A DNA stretch of 64,000 bases from Methylobacterium sp. CB376 (GCF_029714205.1 NZ_CP121648.1:434001-498000); one strand, 5' to 3'. Counted from the first letter of the stretch, positions 30,316-39,319 are shown. Notes: generated by a model not told the origin, from the letters alone. Translations and numbers: made by a program.

Positions 30316-31245
30316 ATGACGACCTTGTATCTCTGCCACCCCGCTTCCCTCGACCACGCCACGCCGCACGGTCATCCCGAGCGCGCCGAGCGGATCCGCG
30401 CCATCGAGCGCGCGCTCGAGGATGAGCGCTTCTCGGCCCTGGTGCGGGAGCAGGCGCCGCGGGCGGAACTCTCGGTCGCCACGCTCGCGCATCCCGAGGA
30501 ATACGTGGCGGCGATCGCCGAGGCCTCGCCCCGCGAGGGGCTGGTGGCGATCGATTCCGACACGGTGATGTCGCCGGGCACGCTGGAGGCGGTGCTGCGC
30601 TCGCTCGGCGCGGCCGTGCAGGCGGTGGACGAGGTGATGTCCGGCAAGGTGGCGAACGCCTTCGCGGCCATGCGGCCCCCGGGCCACCACGCCGAGCGCC
30701 GCCGGGCGATGGGCTTCTGCTTCTTCAACCAGGCGGCGGTGGCGGCCCGCCACGCCCGGAAGGCCTACGGGGCCGAGCGCGTCGCCCTCGTCGACTGGGA
30801 CGTGCACCACGGCAACGGCTCGCAGGACATCTTCTGGCGCGACAAGTCGGTGCTCTACTGCTCGACCCACCAGATGCCGCTCTACCCGGGCACCGGCGCC
30901 ACCTCGGAGCGGGGCGACCACGACACGATCGTCAACGCGCCCCTGCGCCCGGGCGACGACGGCGAGCGCTTCCGCGAGGCCTTCGAGACGGCGATCCTGC
31001 CGCGGATCGACGCCTTTCACCCCGACCTCATCGTGATCTCGGCCGGTTTCGACGCCCATTGGCGCGACCCGCTCGCCAACCTGCAATTGACCGAGGCCGA
31101 TTTCGCCTGGACGACGCGGCGGCTGATGGACCTCGCCGACCGGCACGCGGGCGGGCGCGTGGTCTCGGTGCTGGAGGGCGGCTACGACCTCGACGGCCTG
31201 TCGCGCTCCGTCGCCGCCCATGTCGAGGCGCTGATGGGGCGCTGA
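30316..31245 (+). CDS. Histone deacetylase family protein (acetylpolyamine amidohydrolase-like)
   Basis: This is a zinc-dependent deacetylase of 309 aa in the arginase/HDAC fold. Catalytic histidines H124-H125 lie in RPPGHHAERRRAMGFCFFN. Zinc ligands D162 and H164 lie in DWDVHHGNGSQ, with a third Asp in SAGFDAHWRDPL. The glycine-rich loop LEGGYDLDGLSRS closes the pocket. Bacterial members deacetylate acetylpolyamines, acetoin-related compounds or acyl-lysines; this one cannot be assigned further. The start is ATG at 30316 after GGGCCGAACCAGGC. It stands alone, divergent from the L,D-transpeptidase gene and convergent with the AEC transporter gene. Confidence 0.92.
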   Translation: MTTLYLCHPASLDHATPHGHPERAERIRAIERALEDERFSALVREQAPRAELSVATLAHPEEYVAAIAEASPREGLVAIDSDTVMSPGTLEAVLRSLGAAVQAVDEVMSGKVANAFAAMRPPGHHAERRRAMGFCFFNQAAVAARHARKAYGAERVALVDWDVHHGNGSQDIFWRDKSVLYCSTHQMPLYPGTGATSERGDHDTIVNAPLRPGDDGERFREAFETAILPRIDAFHPDLIVISAGFDAHWRDPLANLQLTEADFAWTTRRLMDLADRHAGGRVVSVLEGGYDLDGLSRSVAAHVEALMGR

Positions 31246-31328
31246 GCCGCCCTCGCCGGAGCGCTCACCGGTCCGGCGGCGGGAGCGATGCGGGACCGAC
31301 GATCTCGGCCGAAGCGCCCCGTGCCAGC

Positions 31329-32261
31329 CTAGAAGCCCACGAGCCCGAGCAGGCCGAGCAGCACGAGCGGGATCGCGGCCCCGGCCAGGACCGTCTGGGC
31401 GGCCGTGATCCCGGCCATCAGGGGAGCGTCGCCGCCGAGCTGGCGGGCCAGGATGTAGGACGAGGAGGCGGTCGGGAGCGCCTGGAACAGCAGGGCGGTC
31501 GCCGCCGCGCTGCCCTGCAGGCCCGTGATCCGGCAGGCCATCAGGGTCGCGGCCGGCATCAGCACGAACTTCGCCGCCGAGGCGACCAGCACCGGCCGCA
31601 GCCAGGCGCGGGCCGCCGAGAGGTCGAGGGCCGCCCCGACACAGAGCAGGCCGAGCGGCAGCGAGGCCTGGCCGAGGCTGCGCAGCAGCGCGTCGAGGCC
31701 GGGCGGCAGGCCGAGTCCCGTGGCCTGCAGGGCGATGCCGATCAGGCAGGCCGCGAGCAGCGGGTTGAGGGCGAGCTGGCGGGCGAGCGCGAGCGGCCGC
31801 GGGCGCCCGCCGGCGCCGAAGCGCGCGAAGACGAGCACGCAGAGCACGTTCACGGTCGGCACGATCGCCGCGTTGGCGACCGCCGCGAGCGCGACGCCCT
31901 GCGCGCCGAACAGGCCCGCCGCGGCCGAGACGCCCACGTAGTTGTTGAAGCGCACGCCGCCCTGGAAGACGGAGGTGAAGGCGGCGCCGCTGCCGCCGAG
32001 GAGGGGCCGCAGGGCCACGAGCAGGGCCGCCACCGCCAGGGTCGAGGCGACCAGCACGGCCGCGAGGCCTGCCACCGGCACGCCGTCGAGCCGCGCCGTC
32101 GCGAGCCCGTGCACGAACAGGGCCGGCAGCAGCAGGTAGTAGCCCAGGCGCTCGGCCTGCGGCCAGAAGCTCTCGGCCAGGAAGCCGGTCCGGCGCAGGC
32201 CGGCGCCGAGCCCGATCAGGAGTGCGATGGGGAGGAGTGCGAGGAGGACGGTGCCGATCAT
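31329..32261 (-). CDS. AEC family transporter
   Basis: This is an integral membrane protein of 310 aa in the auxin efflux carrier family, which in bacteria moves malate, malonate or other organic acids. It starts MIGTVLLALLPIALLIGLGA at 32261. Two halves of about five membrane helices flank a short loop near 170 (RPRPLALARQLALNPLLAAC). The conserved N-P pair in LALNPLLAACLIGIALQ and the GA.LD motif of LLCVGAALDLSAA are typical of the family. No partner gene lies beside it. The upstream 460 bp holds a probable regulator remnant and a 17-bp repeat array. Confidence 0.9.
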   Translation of the reverse strand: MIGTVLLALLPIALLIGLGAGLRRTGFLAESFWPQAERLGYYLLLPALFVHGLATARLDGVPVAGLAAVLVASTLAVAALLVALRPLLGGSGAAFTSVFQGGVRFNNYVGVSAAAGLFGAQGVALAAVANAAIVPTVNVLCVLVFARFGAGGRPRPLALARQLALNPLLAACLIGIALQATGLGLPPGLDALLRSLGQASLPLGLLCVGAALDLSAARAWLRPVLVASAAKFVLMPAATLMACRITGLQGSAAATALLFQALPTASSSYILARQLGGDAPLMAGITAAQTVLAGAAIPLVLLGLLGLVGF

Positions 32262-32329
32262 GCGGCGACCATAGGGACCTCGCCGCTTGAGGAAAAACGC
32301 GAAGATCTCGTCCTGCCCTCGAGCCGCGC

Positions 32330-32550
32330 TCAAGGGTTGGGCGGGCCGTGCGCCTGCGCGGCCGCCCGCACCGCCTCCGCGAGGGCGCCGGCGAGGCGCT
32401 GGGCCGGGCGCTCCTCCCGCTCCAGCAGCACCACGGCCCGGCGCCGCTGCGGCTCGCCGAAGGGCAGGCAGGTCAGCGGCGGCAGGGCGCGGCGGATGAC
32501 GGGAAGATCCTCCAGGATGCGCCGCGCGCCTCCGGGCCCGGCGGGCGCGG
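32330..32550 (-). pseudogene. Possible 3' remnant of a transcriptional regulator gene
   Basis: On the minus strand this segment reads RILEDLPVIRRALPPLTCLP then RRRAVVLLEREERPAQRLAG and a helical end, which looks like the C-terminal part of a LysR-type effector domain. No start codon, HTH domain or continuous frame precedes it, and a 17-bp repeat array lies just upstream. It may be the tail of a regulator that once controlled the divergent or neighbouring transporter gene. The match is weak and rests only on C-terminal pattern. Confidence 0.3.
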
Positions 32551-32631
32551 GCGGACCGGCTCGGTGGTGACGACCGCGCCGCGGTCCCCGGTATCGACCC
32601 GCGCGGCGCGCGCCGCGGACCGGCCCGAGAG

Positions 32632-32676
32632 CACCTGACTCCCGAGACCACCTGACCCCCGAGACCACCTGACCCC
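32632..32676. repeat. 17-bp tandem repeat, about 2.6 copies
   Basis: CACCTGACTCCCGAGAC (32632-32648), CACCTGACCCCCGAGAC (32649-32665) and a partial third copy (CACCTGACCCC, 32666-32676) follow one another. The array lies in the 460-bp region between the AEC transporter gene and ribB that holds no intact gene. Confidence 0.9.
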
Positions 32677-32721
32677 GCGGATGCGCGTGGCGCAGCCGCG
32701 CGAGGGCATCGGCCCCGGCCG

Positions 32722-34026
32722 CTATTCCAGCGGCTCGTCCCCGAGGAGTTCGATCCCGAAGCCGGAGAGGCCGACATACGAGCGCGAGGCGGTGGCGAGG
32801 TTGCGGATCGACACCACCCCGAGGTCGCGCAGGATCTGCGCGCCGAGCCCGATCTCGCGCCACTGGCGCACCCGGGCCGCCTCGGCCTCGGTCTGCTCCT
32901 CGCGGAACGTGGTCGGCGGCACGCCCGCGGTGCCGTCGCGCAGGTAGACGAGGACGCCCCGCCCCTCCTGGGCGAAGCGGCGCATCACGCAGGCGATCGC
33001 CCGGCCGCCCTCGATCACGTCCGCCACCACGTTGGAGCGGTGCAGGCGCACCAGCGTGTCCCGCCCGTCGCCGATGCGGCCGTGCACGAAGGCGAATTGC
33101 TGCATCGGGTCGAAGGGCGTGGTGTAGGCGTAGCCGGTGAGCGTGCCCCACTCGGTCTTGACCGGGAAGGTGCCGACCCGCTCGACCAGCTTCTCGCGGG
33201 CCTGCCGGTAGGCGATGAGGTCGGCCACCGAGATCCGGCGCAGGCCGTGCGCCTCCGCGAAGGCCTCGATCTGCGGCCCCTTCATGACGGTGCCGTCGTC
33301 GTTGGCGAGTTCGCAGATCACCCCGACCGGCGGCAGCTTGGCGAGGCGGCAGAGGTCGACCGCCGCCTCCGTGTGCCCGGAGCGCATCAGCACGCCGCCG
33401 TCGCGGGCGATCAGCGGGAAGACGTGGCCGGGCCGCACGAAATCCGCCGCGCCCATGTTGCCGTTGGCGAGCGCCCGCACGGTGTTGCAGCGCTGCTCGG
33501 CCGAGATGCCGGTGGTGAGCCCGTGCTTGACGTCGACCGTCACCGTGAAGGCGGTGCCGAGGGGCGCGTCGTTCGAGGCCACCATCGGCTCGAGCCGCAG
33601 GCGCTTGGCCTCCGGCCCGGTGATCGGCGCGCAGACGATGCCGCAGGTGTTGCGGATGATGAAGGCCATCTTCTCCGGCGTGCAGAGGGAGGCCGCGACG
33701 ACGAGGTCGCCCTCGTTCTCGCGGTCGTCGTCGTCCGTGACGACCACGATCTCGCCGCGGGCGAAGGCCTCGATGGTCTCGACGACGGAAGCGTGGGGCA
33801 TGGGCATCTCCTGCCGCGGGGGGCTCAGGCCCAGGAAGTCGTTCGGGGTGACGGCGCCGCCTGTCTCGCGGGCCACGAGCGCCGCCGTCTCGCGCGACAG
33901 CCAGGCGCCGGGATTGTTGCACAGGCCCGTCACCGCCGCGGGAGAGAGCCCGCAGCGGCGCGCGAAGGTGGTGCGGGACACGCCCTGCTGCCGAAGCCAG
34001 TCGCCGAGTTTCACGGGCCGCACCAT
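32722..34026 (-). CDS. ribB: HTH domain fused to 3,4-dihydroxy-2-butanone-4-phosphate synthase and a degenerate RibA domain
   Basis: The 434-aa product has three parts. Residues 5-62 form a Cro/YdaS-like helix-turn-helix (KLGDWLRQQGVSRTTFARRC, GLSPAAVTGL). Residues 78-275 are RibB, which turns ribulose 5-phosphate into the four-carbon riboflavin precursor. The acidic motif DDDDRENEGDL and the active-site segments RPGHVFPLIARDGGV and RSGHTEAAVDLCRLA are intact. Residues 285-430 resemble GTP cyclohydrolase II (TEWGTLTGYAYTT; VLVYLRDG) but lack the zinc-binding Cys cluster and the conserved QEGRG...GL motif, so RibA activity is unlikely. An internal ATG at 33801 has AGGAG six bases upstream, so the enzyme could also be made without the HTH. 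Two palindromes sit just upstream of the long start. Confidence 0.88.
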   Translation of the reverse strand: MVRPVKLGDWLRQQGVSRTTFARRCGLSPAAVTGLCNNPGAWLSRETAALVARETGGAVTPNDFLGLSPPRQEMPMPHASVVETIEAFARGEIVVVTDDDDRENEGDLVVAASLCTPEKMAFIIRNTCGIVCAPITGPEAKRLRLEPMVASNDAPLGTAFTVTVDVKHGLTTGISAEQRCNTVRALANGNMGAADFVRPGHVFPLIARDGGVLMRSGHTEAAVDLCRLAKLPPVGVICELANDDGTVMKGPQIEAFAEAHGLRRISVADLIAYRQAREKLVERVGTFPVKTEWGTLTGYAYTTPFDPMQQFAFVHGRIGDGRDTLVRLHRSNVVADVIEGGRAIACVMRRFAQEGRGVLVYLRDGTAGVPPTTFREEQTEAEAARVRQWREIGLGAQILRDLGVVSIRNLATASRSYVGLSGFGIELLGDEPLE

Positions 34027-34039
34027 AGCGGGCCGGTGT

Positions 34040-34084
34040 TTTCAGCGAAACTGAAATCTGCCGGGCGTTTCAGCCTGGCTGAAA
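34040..34084 (-). promoter_or_regulatory. Twin palindromic operator upstream of ribB
   Basis: Two copies of TTTCAG-N5-CTGAAA lie at 34040-34056 and 34068-34084, 14 bp upstream of the ribB long start. Read on the minus strand, each is part of GATTTCAG-N4-GCTGAAA, and the copies repeat at a 28-bp step in the same orientation. The second copy extends to seven paired bases. They cover the place expected for the ribB promoter and overlap the aroC stop codon. A dimeric HTH regulator is the natural reader. Which one is inference. Confidence 0.65.
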
Positions 34085-35242
34085 TCCGCCCGGGCCGCCG
34101 GGATGGGTGCCGGCGGGATCAGCGCCGGCGGGATGAGCGCCGGCGGGATGAGCGCCGACTTGGCCCCGGTGGCGCAGGACGTGGTCGGCCAGCACGCAGG
34201 CCATCATGGCCTCCCCGACCGGCACCGCCCGGATGCCGACGCAGGGATCATGGCGGCCCCGGGTGAGCACATCGGTCGGGCGGTTGTCGCGGGTGACGCT
34301 GGCGCGGGGCGTGAGGATCGAGGAGGTCGGCTTGACCGCGAAGCGGCAGACGACGGCCTGGCCGGTCGAGATGCCGCCCAGGATTCCGCCCGCGTGGTTG
34401 GCGAGGAAGCTCGGCGCGCCGCCGTGGCCCGGGCGCATCTCGTCGGCGTTCTCCTCCCCGCGCAGGGCGGCGGCCGCGAAGCCGTCGCCGATCTCCACGC
34501 CCTTGACGGCGTTGATCGACATCATGGCGGCGGCGAGGTCCGCGTCGAGCTTGCCGTAGACTGGGGCGCCGAGCCCCGGCGGCACGCCCTCCGCCACCAC
34601 CTCGATCACGGCGCCGAGCGAGGAGCCGTCCTTGCGCACCCCGTCCAGGACCTCGGCCCAGCGCGCGGCGGCCTCGGCGTCGGGGCAGAAGAACGGGTTG
34701 TTGCCGACCTCGGCCCAGTCGAAGCGGGCGCGGTCGATGGCGTGCGGCCCCATCTGCACCAGCGCCCCGCGAATGGTCACGCCCGGCAGCACCTTGCGGG
34801 CGATGGCGCCGGCCGCCACCCGGGCGGCGGTCTCCCGGGCCGAGGAGCGCCCGCCGCCCCGGTAGTCGCGGATGCCGTACTTGGCCTCGTAGGTGTAGTC
34901 AGCGTGGCCGGGCCGGTAGGTGTCGCGGATGTCGGAATAATCCTTCGAGCGCTGGTCGACGTTCTCGATCATCAGCGCGATCGGCGTGCCGGTGGTGAGC
35001 TGGCGCCCGCCGGTGCGGTCGTCCGCGAAGACGCCCGAGAGGATGCGCACCGCGTCGGGCTCGCGCCGCTGCGTCGTGAAGCGCGACTGGCCGGGCCGGC
35101 GGCGGTCGAGTTCCGCCTGGATCTCGGCGGCGTCGAGCGGGATCAGCGGCGGGCAGCCGTCCACGACGCAGCCGAGGGCCGGGCCGTGGCTCTCGCCGAA
35201 GGTCGTGACGCGGAAGAGGTGGCCGAAGCTGTTGTGCGACAT
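34070..35242 (-). CDS. aroC: Chorismate synthase
   Basis: Chorismate synthase removes phosphate from EPSP in the last step of the shikimate pathway, using reduced FMN. The protein is 390 aa. Signatures include [20 protein letters not shown] at the start, [32 protein letters not shown] sequence ([20 protein letters not shown]), and the C-terminal [20 protein letters not shown]. The last 30 residues are an added tail of HPAGA-like pentapeptides encoded by a 15-bp repeat. The stop at 34070 falls inside the ribB operator. FMN dependence makes adjacency to the riboflavin gene ribB attractive, though it may be coincidence. Confidence 0.97.
   Translation of the reverse strand: MSHNSFGHLFRVTTFGESHGPALGCVVDGCPPLIPLDAAEIQAELDRRRPGQSRFTTQRREPDAVRILSGVFADDRTGGRQLTTGTPIALMIENVDQRSKDYSDIRDTYRPGHADYTYEAKYGIRDYRGGGRSSARETAARVAAGAIARKVLPGVTIRGALVQMGPHAIDRARFDWAEVGNNPFFCPDAEAAARWAEVLDGVRKDGSSLGAVIEVVAEGVPPGLGAPVYGKLDADLAAAMMSINAVKGVEIGDGFAAAALRGEENADEMRPGHGGAPSFLANHAGGILGGISTGQAVVCRFAVKPTSSILTPRASVTRDNRPTDVLTRGRHDPCVGIRAVPVGEAMMACVLADHVLRHRGQVGAHPAGAHPAGADPAGTHPGGPGGFQPG
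34094..34153. repeat. 15-bp tandem repeat at the 3' end of aroC
   Basis: Four in-frame units of the form GCCGGCGGGATGAGC (34094, 34109, 34124, 34139; the first is diverged) add repeated pentapeptides ([20 protein letters not shown]) to the chorismate synthase C-terminus. Because the period is a multiple of three, copy number can change without loss of frame. Confidence 0.9.
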
Positions 35243-36007
35243 GGTGGAGGGGGTCTAGCGCGGGACGCGGGCGGGGACAAATGCTCCGGCGCGCCCGAGG
35301 CCGGACGCCGTCGCGGCGGGGCCCTGCCGGGGCCGGGCCCCGCCGGACTCGGCCCGCCCGCCGCGGACAGCTTCCCCTTGGTCACGGGCCGGGGAGACCC
35401 GGCGCCGGACGGGCCGGGCGCCGCTCCGCCCGGTCTCGGCCGCGCTCCGCGCCGTTTCCCTGCGACGATCCGGCTTGCCAATCCGGTCGAAGCCTCTGTA
35501 TTGGTATTGACCCCCGCCCGCCGCCGGCTCCCGTCGCGGCCAGCGGACCTGTCCGGCCTCCGCGGGGAGGCCGGGTCCAGGCCCATCGCCGGCCCGCCGT
35601 CAGACGGATCAGCCCCAGAGCCGGGCAGGAGTCGCTTTCGCGACGGTGACGCGCTTCATGGAGCGGCGTCGCCGCCAGTTCATCGCCGGCCGGCCTCCCC
35701 GCGAGCGTCGGCCCGTCGTTTCGAGAGGTCGGTGGGAGTATGCGCGGACGCACAGCTTCGGGTTCCGTCGCTGCCGTTCCGAGCGCGCGCATCCGGCGTC
35801 GCGCCCTTCCGCGCCCCCTGCCCCCGACCGTGGTCAACCCCCCGCGCGCGAGACCGCGCGCAGCGGCGATTGACGGCAAACCCAGCACGAAATCAGCCGC
35901 CGCGATCGCAGGATCGCGGCCCATGAGAGCCTTCCGGAGGCCGGCGTCACCGCCGGGCCGGCTCGGTCGAGCTTTGCTGCCGTCACTCGCCATGCCGAAA
36001 GTTCGTC
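35243..36007. other. Intergenic region / 5' untranslated region before rne (765 bp)
   Basis: No gene with codon character is seen in this long gap. Two hairpins stand out: CCGGCCTCC-GCGG-GGAGGCCGG at 35553-35574 (9 bp, with GGAC/GTCC pairing outside) and GTCGC-TTTC-GCGAC at 35631-35644. The region 35490-35520 is AT-richer (GCCTCTGTATTGGTATTGAC) and may hold the rne promoter. RNase E commonly controls its own mRNA through a long structured leader; these hairpins would fit that role, but I cannot match them to a known leader family. Confidence 0.4.
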
Positions 36008-39000
36008 ATGGCCAACAAGATGCTCATCGATGCCTCCCACCCGGAAGAGACCCGGGTGGTGACGGTCAAGGGTTCGAAGGTCGAGGAATTCGACTTCGAG
36101 GCCGCTAACCGCCGCCAGCTGCGCGGCAACATCTACCTCGCCAAGGTCACGCGGGTCGAACCGTCGCTGCAGGCCGCCTTCGTGGAATATGGCGGCAACC
36201 GGCACGGCTTCCTCGCCTTCAGCGAGATCCACCCGGACTATTACCAGATCCCGGTCGCGGACCGGCTCGCCCTCCTGGAGGAGGACGCCCGGGCCGAGCG
36301 CGAGCAGGAGGAGCGCCCCGAGCGCAACGAGCGCGCCTCCGACGACCGCCGCCGCCGGCGCCGGCGCGGACGGCGCGCCGAGGCCGCCTCGGCCAAGGCC
36401 GATCCGGTGGTGAGCGCCCCGGCCGAGGGTCTGGAGGTCGAGGGTCTGGAGGTCGAGGGCGGCGAGGATCCCGCCGCCGAGACCGCCTCGGCGCCCGCCG
36501 GAGAGGCGCGCGGGGAGCCGGTCGCCGAGGCCGCGCCCGGCGACGCGGCCCCCGGGAGCGAGGGCGCCGCGGCGGCCCCGGAGGCGCCGGAACCCGCGCC
36601 GGCCGAGCCCGCTGCCGTGACGGCGGACGCGCCCGCGGCGGCCGACCAGGCCGCCGCGCCGACGGCCACTTCGGCGGCCGACCAGGCCGCCGCGCCGACG
36701 GCCACTTCGGCGGCCGACCAGGCCGCCGCGCCGACGGCCACTTCGGCGGCCGACCAGGCCGCCGCGCCGACGGCCACTTCGGCGGCCGACCAGGCCGCCG
36801 CGCCGGCGGCCGAGGTCGCGCCGGAGCCCGACGCCGCCCCGGCGGCCGAGGCCGCGCCCCCGGCCGAGACGCTCGCGGCGATCGACACTGCCCCGACCGA
36901 CCAGGCCGCCGAGGCCGCGCCGGAAACCGCGGCCGAAACGGCCCCGGGATCGGACGACGCGACGGACGCCGACGAGGATGAGGACGAGGACGACGCGGAC
37001 GAGCACGACGAGGAGGCGGACGAGGCGCATGCCGAGGCCGCCCACGCGGACGAGCACGATTCCGAGGACGAGGACGAGGACGAGGACGAGGAAGGGGACG
37101 ACGAGGACGGCGAGGACGAGGGCGAGGGCGACGAGGAGGAGCCGGTGGTCGAGCAGGTCGGCGGCCGCGGCGACGCGCTCGCCGAGATCCCCGACCGGCC
37201 CCGCGCGCCCCGCCGCCACTACAAGATCCAGGAGGTCATCAAGCGCCGGCAGGTGATCCTGGTGCAGGTCGTCAAGGAGGAGCGCGGCAACAAGGGCGCG
37301 GCGCTCACCACCTACCTGTCGCTGGCCGGCCGCTACTCGGTGCTGATGCCCAATACCGGCCGGGGCGGGGGCATCTCGCGCAAGATCACGAGCGCGGCCG
37401 ACCGCAAGCGCCTGAAGGAGATCGCGGCCGACCTGGAGGTGCCGGACGGGATGGGCGTCATCCTGCGCACCGCCGGCGCCTCGCGCACCAAGCCCGAGAT
37501 CAAGCGCGACTTCGAGTACCTGATGCGGCTGTGGGAGAGCGTGCGCGAGCTGACGCTCTCGTCCTCGGCGCCCGCCCTCGTCTACGAGGAGGGGTCGCTG
37601 ATCAAGCGCGCCATCCGCGACCTCTACAACAAGGACATCGACGAGGTTCTGGTCGCGGGCGACGACGCCTATCGCGAGGCCAAGGACTTCATGCGCATGC
37701 TGATGCCGAGCCAGTCCAAGGTCGTGAAGCCCTATCGCGACCCGACGCCGCTCTTCGCCCGCTACGGCGTCGAGCAGCAGCTCGACGCGATGTTCTCGAA
37801 CCACGTCGCGCTGCGCTCGGGCGGCTACCTCGTCATCAACCCGACCGAGGCCCTCGTCTCGATCGACGTGAATTCGGGCCGGGCCACCCGCGAGCACGAC
37901 ATCGAGGACACCGCGCTCAAGACGAACCTGGAGGCCGCCGAGGAGGTGGCGCGCCAGCTCCGCCTGCGCGACCTCGCCGGGCTGATCGTCATCGACTTCA
38001 TCGACATGGAGGAGAAGCGCAACAACCGGGCGGTCGAGCGCAAGCTGAACGAGTGCCTGAAGGACGACCGCGCCCGCATCCAGGTCGGGCGGATCTCGCC
38101 CTTCGGCCTGCTGGAGATGTCGCGCCAGCGCATCCGCACCGGCGTGCTCGAATCCTCCTCGGTGCCGTGCCCGCATTGCGGCGGCTCGGGCTTCGTGCGC
38201 GCCACCTCGTCGGTCGCCCTGCAGATCCTGCGGGCGATCGAGGAGGCGCTGATCAAGTCGAGCAGCCACAACCTGATCCTGCGCACCCGCACGGACGTGG
38301 CGCTCTACATCCTCAACCAGAAGCGCGGGCACCTGCGCGAACTCGAGACGCGCTTCGGCGTGTCGATCACGGTGTCGGCCGACGAGCGCCTGCCGCCGAC
38401 CTCGGCCTTCCACCTCGACCGGGGCGAGCCCGCGCAGCCGCCGGAGCCCCGCCTCCCGGTCACCAGCATCCGGGCGGAGGCGGTGCAGCCGCCGCCCCTG
38501 GAGGAGGAGGACGAGGAGGAGGACGAGACGCTCGAGCAGGCCGAGGGCGCCGCCGAGGAGGCCGGCGAGGCCGGGGGTGCGGGCACCGAGGACGAGGGCG
38601 GCGGCCGCCGTCGCCGCCGGCGCCGGCGGCGGCGCGGGCGCGGCGAGGGCCGCCCCGGCGAGATCGAGGGCGAGACCGAGACCGCCGGGCAGGAGGCTGT
38701 CGGGGACGAGGCCGCCGGGGACGAGGCCGCCGGGGAGGAGGCCGCCGGGGAGGAGACGGGCCTGCCCGCCGCCGGGCCCGAGGGTGACGAGGAGCCGGGC
38801 GAGGGCCCGGTCACGATCCCGATCACCGAGGGCGGCGAGGCCGTGATCGCCCGCGAGGGCGACGAGGGCGGCGGTCGCCGCCGCCGGCGCGGGCGCCGCG
38901 GCGGGCGCAGCCGCGACCGCCACGAGGAGGCGGAGGTCGGCCATATCGGCGACGAGGTCGTCGTCGGGGCGAGCGAGACCGCCGAGGCGGATCCCGCCGG

Positions 39001-39286
39001 CACCCTGGCGCAGGATGCGCTGGCCGAGGAGATCGTCGCGGTGGGCGAGATCAGCGGCCCCTCGCCCGAGGCGGTGGCCCCGGCGAGCCCCGCCGAGATG
39101 CCCGACCTCACCGCCACCGAGCGCGAGGCGGTCAGGGCCGACGCCATCCAGGCGCCCGAGCCCGAGCAGGCGCCCGCCGCGCCGGAGCCCGAGCCGGTCG
39201 CCGTGGTGCTGACGCCGCCCGACCCGGACCGGCCGAAGCGGGCCGGCTGGTGGTCGCGCACGAAGGCCGCGATCGGGGGCGAGTGA
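36008..39286 (+). CDS. rne: Ribonuclease E
   Basis: RNase E is the main endonuclease for mRNA decay and rRNA processing and the scaffold of the degradosome. The protein is 1092 aa, starting MANKMLIDASHPEETRVVTV. The S1 domain begins at about 36 (RGNIYLAKVTRVEPSLQAAF) and is interrupted at about 95 by an acidic, Ala-rich insertion of roughly 310 residues, then resumes at YKIQEVIKRRQVILVQVVKE. The catalytic core follows: SIDVNSGRAT with D620, GLIVIDFIDMEEKRNN, and the zinc link CPHC (C721, C724). The C-terminal third is disordered, with acidic blocks, Arg-rich RNA-binding patches and the end motif GWWSRTKAAIGGE. The inserted S1 is known in alphaproteobacteria; its repeat content here is unusual. 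Confidence 0.97.
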   Translation: MANKMLIDASHPEETRVVTVKGSKVEEFDFEAANRRQLRGNIYLAKVTRVEPSLQAAFVEYGGNRHGFLAFSEIHPDYYQIPVADRLALLEEDARAEREQEERPERNERASDDRRRRRRRGRRAEAASAKADPVVSAPAEGLEVEGLEVEGGEDPAAETASAPAGEARGEPVAEAAPGDAAPGSEGAAAAPEAPEPAPAEPAAVTADAPAAADQAAAPTATSAADQAAAPTATSAADQAAAPTATSAADQAAAPTATSAADQAAAPAAEVAPEPDAAPAAEAAPPAETLAAIDTAPTDQAAEAAPETAAETAPGSDDATDADEDEDEDDADEHDEEADEAHAEAAHADEHDSEDEDEDEDEEGDDEDGEDEGEGDEEEPVVEQVGGRGDALAEIPDRPRAPRRHYKIQEVIKRRQVILVQVVKEERGNKGAALTTYLSLAGRYSVLMPNTGRGGGISRKITSAADRKRLKEIAADLEVPDGMGVILRTAGASRTKPEIKRDFEYLMRLWESVRELTLSSSAPALVYEEGSLIKRAIRDLYNKDIDEVLVAGDDAYREAKDFMRMLMPSQSKVVKPYRDPTPLFARYGVEQQLDAMFSNHVALRSGGYLVINPTEALVSIDVNSGRATREHDIEDTALKTNLEAAEEVARQLRLRDLAGLIVIDFIDMEEKRNNRAVERKLNECLKDDRARIQVGRISPFGLLEMSRQRIRTGVLESSSVPCPHCGGSGFVRATSSVALQILRAIEEALIKSSSHNLILRTRTDVALYILNQKRGHLRELETRFGVSITVSADERLPPTSAFHLDRGEPAQPPEPRLPVTSIRAEAVQPPPLEEEDEEEDETLEQAEGAAEEAGEAGGAGTEDEGGGRRRRRRRRRRGRGEGRPGEIEGETETAGQEAVGDEAAGDEAAGEEAAGEETGLPAAGPEGDEEPGEGPVTIPITEGGEAVIAREGDEGGGRRRRRGRRGGRSRDRHEEAEVGHIGDEVVVGASETAEADPAGTLAQDALAEEIVAVGEISGPSPEAVAPASPAEMPDLTATEREAVRADAIQAPEPEQAPAAPEPEPVAVVLTPPDPDRPKRAGWWSRTKAAIGGE
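36638..36811 (+). repeat. 36-bp tandem repeat in rne, four perfect copies plus a partial
   Basis: The unit starts GCGGCCGACCAGGCCGCCGC and repeats at 36638, 36674, 36710 and 36746, with a fifth diverging after 36805. It encodes AADQAAAPTATS in frame. The copies are identical at the DNA level, which implies recent expansion or ongoing homogenisation within the insertion in the S1 domain. Confidence 0.95.
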
Positions 39287-39319
39287 GGGCCGGCGCCGCC
39301 GGCATCGGGGAGCGATCGG

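Noticed and set aside
34027..34069. FMN riboswitch upstream of ribB
   Set aside because: The gap before aroC is too short and none of the conserved RFN-element stems is visible. The palindromes explain the region better.
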